From Bacillota bacterium (lineage in GTDB: Bacteria > Bacillota > Clostridia > Peptostreptococcales > Anaerovoracaceae): DNA of 7,955 nt. Shown here piece after piece: positions 5,011 through 7,955 of this stretch (position 1 is its first letter; each line of letters opens with the position of its first letter). The notes beneath the pieces were generated by a model. The model saw nothing but the letters and a program-made list of their open reading frames with translations, searched no databases and was not told where the DNA came from. The stretch is from assembly GCA_022793975.1 (NCBI GenBank), contig JAAWDW010000089.1:1-7955 (forward strand), in the 5' to 3' direction. Made by a program: the position numbers and the translations under genes.

Positions 5011-6102
5011 ATGAAGAAATTTTTAGCAATACTTCTTGCACTTGTAATGGTACTTAGCTTTGCTGCATGCGGCGGCGGAGATGAAGGCGAAGAAGGCGGT
5101 ACGGCGCCGGAAGTTAAAGTAGGATTTATCTACATCGGACCTATCAATGACGGCGGATTTACGCAGTCGATGTATGAAGGCGCAGTTGCTTCAAAAGAGC
5201 ACTTTGCAGGAAAGATGGACTTTATCTATCGTGAAAATGTAGCTGAGGACACTCAGGAAGTTAAGAGTACAGCGCTCAACATGATAGACGAAGGCTGCAA
5301 CGTAATCATAGCTTGCTCGTTTGGTTTTGGAGATGCTATGAACGAACTCAGTGCTGAATATCCTGATCTCACATTCCTCCACTTCTCAGGAGCAATGAAG
5401 AACGACACTAACTTCGATAACTGGTTCGGTTCGATGGAACAGGCAAGATACTTAACAGGTATGGCTGCAGCAAGCGTGACAGAATCAAATATTCTCGGTT
5501 ATGTAGCGGCACATCCTTACACAGAGGTACAGATCGGTATCGATGCATTCACACTCGGTGCACAGGCTGTAAATCCTGATGTAGAAGTTAAAGTTGTATA
5601 TATCAACACTTGGGGCGATGCTGAGCTTGAAAAGACGGGTGCAGAGCAACTCCTCGATGCAGGTGCTGATGTTATCTGCTACCACGCAGATTCGACTGCT
5701 GCACAGCTTGCAGCGGCTGAAAGAGGCGCATGGGCTATCGGCTGGAACTATCCTAAGAACGATGCAGGAGAAAAGTATCTTACAGCAGCTTACTGGAATC
5801 CTGAAGTTTACTTCAACTATGCACTGCAGAATGTAATGGACGGCACATTTGTTCCTGAAAGCTATTACGGAACAATGGCAGACGGACTCATCGCAATCGA
5901 TGAAATAAATGAAGCAGTTCCTGTTGAAGTAAGAAATCAGATCAACGATATTAAACAGCAGATGATCGACGGAACATTCAATGTATTTACGGGTCCTATC
6001 TACTACAAGGACGGCAGTGTTCTCTGTGAAGAGGGTCAGACTCTCGACAGAGCGGGCATTTGGTCAATAACAAGCGAAGTCAAGGGCGTAAGCGCTATTT
6101 AA
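5011..6102 (+). CDS. BMP-family ABC transporter substrate-binding lipoprotein (nucleoside-type)
   Basis: This 363-residue binding protein captures the substrate outside the cell for the ABC importer encoded downstream. The signal MKKFLAILLALVMVLSFAAC ends in a clear lipobox with Cys20, followed by a Gly/Glu-rich spacer. The BMP fold (PnrA/Med type) is shown by VGFIYIGPINDGGFTQSMYEG (37-57), the Thr-rich ENVAEDTQEVKST stretch (about 76-88), VIIACSFGFGDAM (about 98-110) and the ADVICYHADST region. Characterised BMP proteins mostly bind purine nucleosides; the neighbouring xpt fits that, but the ligand here is inferred. AAAAGGAG (4995-5002), eight bases before the ATG, is a strong ribosome binding site. 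Codons lean to ATC, AAC, TAC and TTC more than in the neighbouring genes, as expected of an abundantly made protein. A terminator-like hairpin follows. Confidence 0.93.
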   Translation: MKKFLAILLALVMVLSFAACGGGDEGEEGGTAPEVKVGFIYIGPINDGGFTQSMYEGAVASKEHFAGKMDFIYRENVAEDTQEVKSTALNMIDEGCNVIIACSFGFGDAMNELSAEYPDLTFLHFSGAMKNDTNFDNWFGSMEQARYLTGMAAASVTESNILGYVAAHPYTEVQIGIDAFTLGAQAVNPDVEVKVVYINTWGDAELEKTGAEQLLDAGADVICYHADSTAAQLAAAERGAWAIGWNYPKNDAGEKYLTAAYWNPEVYFNYALQNVMDGTFVPESYYGTMADGLIAIDEINEAVPVEVRNQINDIKQQMIDGTFNVFTGPIYYKDGSVLCEEGQTLDRAGIWSITSEVKGVSAI

Positions 6103-6143
6103 GATATAGCTTCGGTGAAAATTAAAAAATAATACAAGTTTTA

Positions 6144-6189
6144 CAGTTAAAGGGGCGGTCTTGAGGGCTGTCCCTCTAACTGCCTTTTT
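6144..6189 (+). terminator. Intra-operon hairpin with U-tract (partial terminator or mRNA 3'-end stabiliser)
   Basis: Bases 6144-6160 pair with 6166-6182 in a 17-position stem with one mismatch (6150/6176) and several G-U pairs; CAGTTA/TAACTG closes the base and TTGAG forms the loop. CC and TTTTT (6185-6189) follow at once. Placed between the binding-protein and ATPase genes, it would let most transcripts end after the lipoprotein, giving the excess of binding protein that ABC importers need. This role is inferred from position. Confidence 0.8.
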
Positions 6190-6194
6190 GGAGG
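6190..6194 (+). promoter_or_regulatory. Ribosome binding site that sets the ATPase start
   Basis: GGAGG sits five bases before ATG 6200 and directly abuts the U-tract of the hairpin. The in-frame TTG at 6161 is in the hairpin loop and has no Shine-Dalgarno sequence, so it is rejected. Confidence 0.88.
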
Positions 6195-6199
6195 ATAAT

Positions 6200-7726
6200 A
6201 TGCAACACAATCTTGCAATAGAAATGCGACATATTACCAAGTCGTTCGGAGATATAAAGGCCAATGATGATATCAATCTCGAAGTGATTCCGGGCGAAGT
6301 GCATGCGCTTCTCGGCGAGAACGGTGCGGGAAAAACAACGCTGATGAATATGCTTTCGGGAATATATACGCCGGACAGCGGAGAAATTTTCATAAACGGA
6401 GAGCCTGTTACGTTTCATTCGCCTGCGGATTCGATAAGACTCGGCATAGGAATGATTCATCAGCATTTTAAGCTTGTTGACGTGATGACGGCAAAAGAAA
6501 ACATAGTAATCGGTCAGCCGTCAAGTTTTTTTACAAAGGGCAGGGAGCTTGCCAAAAAAGTAAAAGAGCTTTCGGATAAATATGGACTGGATATCGACCC
6601 GAATAAAAAAGTTTACGATATGTCGGTAGGCGAAAAACAGACGCTTGAAATTATAAAAGTGCTTTACAGAGGTGCGAAAATACTTATTCTCGATGAGCCG
6701 ACAGCGGTACTTACGCCGCAGGAAATTACCAAGCTTTTTAGGGTTATAAACAATATGAAAGAACAGGGCTGTGCAGTTGTAATAATTACACATAAGCTCA
6801 ATGAAGTAATGGAAATATCGGATCGAGTAACTGTGCTCAGAAAGGGACGGTCGATAGATACGGTAGTTACAAAAGATGTGAATATTCCGGCGCTCATAGA
6901 AATGATGGTGGGACAGAAAGTTGATCTTTCAATTCATAAGGAAAGAACGGAAAAAATAGAAAAAATACTTGAAGCGGACGGAGTTACAGTGCTGAACGCA
7001 GAGGGGAAAGAAATGCTTTCCGATGTCAGTTTTACGCTTGCCGGCGGTGAGATACTCGGTGTTGCGGGAGTTGCAAACAGCGGCCAGAAAGAGCTTTGTG
7101 AGTCGATTGCAGGGCTTGTGAGGGCGGATAAGGGAAGGATATTCTTTGAAGGTGAAAATATCGTCGGCAAAACGCCGCGTGACATCATAAAACTCGGAAT
7201 ACGGATGGGTTTCATCCCTGAGGACAGGCTCGGAATGGGGCTTGTAGGAAGTATGGACATAGTCAATAATATGATACTTAAAGATTATCAAAATCAGCCG
7301 GGTATCAGACTCAGGAAAGGTCCGTACATAGAAAAAGCAAAAAAAATAGTTGATGCACTTGATATACAGACGCCGAGCATCAACACACCGGTTAAGAAAC
7401 TTTCGGGAGGAAACATTCAGAAAGTTCTTCTCGGACGTGAAATAGATTCTGCGCCGAAAGTACTCATAACAGCATACGCTGTGAGGGGGCTTGATATCGG
7501 AGCTTCGCACAAAATATATGATCTGCTTAATGAGCAGAAAAAAAGTGGCGTCGGCGTACTCTTTGTTGGTGAGGATCTCGATGTGCTTATGGAACTCTGT
7601 GACAGAATAATGGTACTCTGTCATGGAGAGGTGACGGGTATCGTCAATCCGGATAAAGTGACAAAAGAAGATATAGGGCTTCTTATGACAGGGCAGAAAC
7701 TTGCAAAGGAGGATGCGGTAGTATGA
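6200..7726 (+). CDS. ABC transporter ATP-binding protein, tandem-domain sugar/nucleoside type
   Basis: This 508-residue cytoplasmic protein carries two fused ATPase domains, as in RbsA, MglA and the nucleoside importer NupO. Domain 1 is complete: Walker A GENGAGKTT (39-47), Q-loop Gln88 (HQHF), signature SVGEKQ (142-147), Walker B ILILDE (161-166) and switch His198 (THK). Domain 2 is degenerate: its P-loop position reads GVAGVANSGQKEL (287-299) without GKT, and the Walker B position reads VLITAYAVRGLD (421-432), lacking the Asp-Glu pair, while the signature LSGGNIQ (401-407) is intact. That leaves one working ATP site, formed by domain 1's Walker motifs and domain 2's signature, which is usual for this subfamily. 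The start is ATG 6200. Its stop overlaps the permease start by ATGA, so the two are translationally coupled. Confidence 0.94.
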   Translation: MQHNLAIEMRHITKSFGDIKANDDINLEVIPGEVHALLGENGAGKTTLMNMLSGIYTPDSGEIFINGEPVTFHSPADSIRLGIGMIHQHFKLVDVMTAKENIVIGQPSSFFTKGRELAKKVKELSDKYGLDIDPNKKVYDMSVGEKQTLEIIKVLYRGAKILILDEPTAVLTPQEITKLFRVINNMKEQGCAVVIITHKLNEVMEISDRVTVLRKGRSIDTVVTKDVNIPALIEMMVGQKVDLSIHKERTEKIEKILEADGVTVLNAEGKEMLSDVSFTLAGGEILGVAGVANSGQKELCESIAGLVRADKGRIFFEGENIVGKTPRDIIKLGIRMGFIPEDRLGMGLVGSMDIVNNMILKDYQNQPGIRLRKGPYIEKAKKIVDALDIQTPSINTPVKKLSGGNIQKVLLGREIDSAPKVLITAYAVRGLDIGASHKIYDLLNEQKKSGVGVLFVGEDLDVLMELCDRIMVLCHGEVTGIVNPDKVTKEDIGLLMTGQKLAKEDAVV

Positions 7727-7955
7727 ACATACGAATAACAAAGCGAAGCGATATGCCGAAAAAGCAGGAAATAATCATCAGAATTGCCGCAGTACTGCTT
7801 TCAATAGTTTTTGCGGGACTGATTCTCGTAATCTTCGGGCTCAATCCCATAAAAATATTTTCGACAATAATAAAAGGCTCTCTCGGCACAAAAATAAGAA
7901 TTCAGCAGACCATAATACGAGCGATACCGCTTACGATAACAGCACTCGGTATTAC
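7723..7955 (+). CDS. ABC transporter permease (BPD_transp_2 type), 3'-truncated by the window edge
   Basis: Only 77 residues are in the window. ATG 7723 overlaps the ATPase stop (ATGA), and AAAGGAGG at 7705-7712 lies ten bases upstream inside the ATPase gene. The visible part has a basic N-terminus, a first membrane helix at about 19-39 (IRIAAVLLSIVFAGLILVIFG), the NPIKIF segment, a GSLGTKIRIQQTIIRAIPL stretch and the beginning of a second helix. This is the layout of the first of the two permeases in BMP-type nucleoside importers (NupP-like). A second permease gene would be expected beyond the window. Confidence 0.85.
   Translation, partial: MNIRITKRSDMPKKQEIIIRIAAVLLSIVFAGLILVIFGLNPIKIFSTIIKGSLGTKIRIQQTIIRAIPLTITALGI

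Noticed and set aside
6161..6199. TTG start for the ATPase, extending it by 13 residues
   Set aside because: The TTG is in the loop of a terminator-like hairpin without a ribosome binding site, whereas ATG 6200 has GGAGG at ideal spacing.
6929..7741. A 270-codon open frame on the minus strand
   Set aside because: It is antisense to the ATPase gene, its translation is rich in Phe, Tyr, His and Cys as expected for a shadow frame, and it has no family motif.
1..7955. CRISPR array, toxin-antitoxin pair, phage genes or a new defence system
   Set aside because: No regularly spaced repeats, no paired small genes and no phage or defence protein families are visible; all larger genes belong to recognisable metabolic, transport or repair families.

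Overview
The window looks like ordinary chromosomal DNA from a low-GC, Gram-positive anaerobe, most likely a member of the Clostridia (Eubacteriales/Lachnospiraceae-like). The basis is the AT-rich intergenic DNA, strong GGAGG-type ribosome binding sites, TTGACA/TATAAT promoters, a CCA-encoded tRNA, Gram-positive style lipoprotein signals and the gene families present (DUF362 protein, ComEC-like lipoprotein, BMP-family nucleoside/sugar ABC transporter). The species cannot be named from this sequence alone.

Layout: (1) 1-699, the C-terminal 232 residues of a DUF362-family protein whose start lies outside the window. (2) 700-1114, an intergenic stretch with no confident gene, containing a short open frame that might be a transposase tail and a hairpin at 1079-1109. 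(3) 1115-1201, tRNA-Leu(CAG) on the minus strand with its own promoter. (4) 1202-2204, two long repeat-rich intergenic stretches on either side of a small alkyltransferase-like gene (1556-1864). They carry a hairpin-forming element (1345-1467), a 45-bp direct repeat on both sides of the gene, and a second palindrome (1953-2025) whose core resembles the core of the first in opposite orientation. (5) 2205-3449, a secreted lipoprotein with a ComEC-type metallo-beta-lactamase domain and a C-terminal His/Cys domain. (6) 3600-4055, a PaaI-type hotdog thioesterase with its own promoter. (7) 4220-4801, xanthine phosphoribosyltransferase (xpt), closed by a terminator. (8) 5011-7955, the start of an ABC import operon: BMP-family lipoprotein, an intergenic hairpin with a U-tract, a two-domain ATPase, and the first 77 residues of a permease overlapping the ATPase by 4 bp.

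How the genes fit together: xpt and the BMP/ATPase/permease operon form a plausible purine salvage neighbourhood. The transporter would import nucleosides or related purine compounds, and Xpt would convert xanthine to XMP with PRPP. This link is inferred from family knowledge and adjacency; the two units have separate promoters and a terminator between them. The remaining genes show no clear functional link to each other.

I found no CRISPR array, toxin-antitoxin pair, phage module or convincing new system. The observations most worth following are the repeat elements around the alkyltransferase-like gene and the terminator-like hairpin touching the ATPase ribosome binding site.
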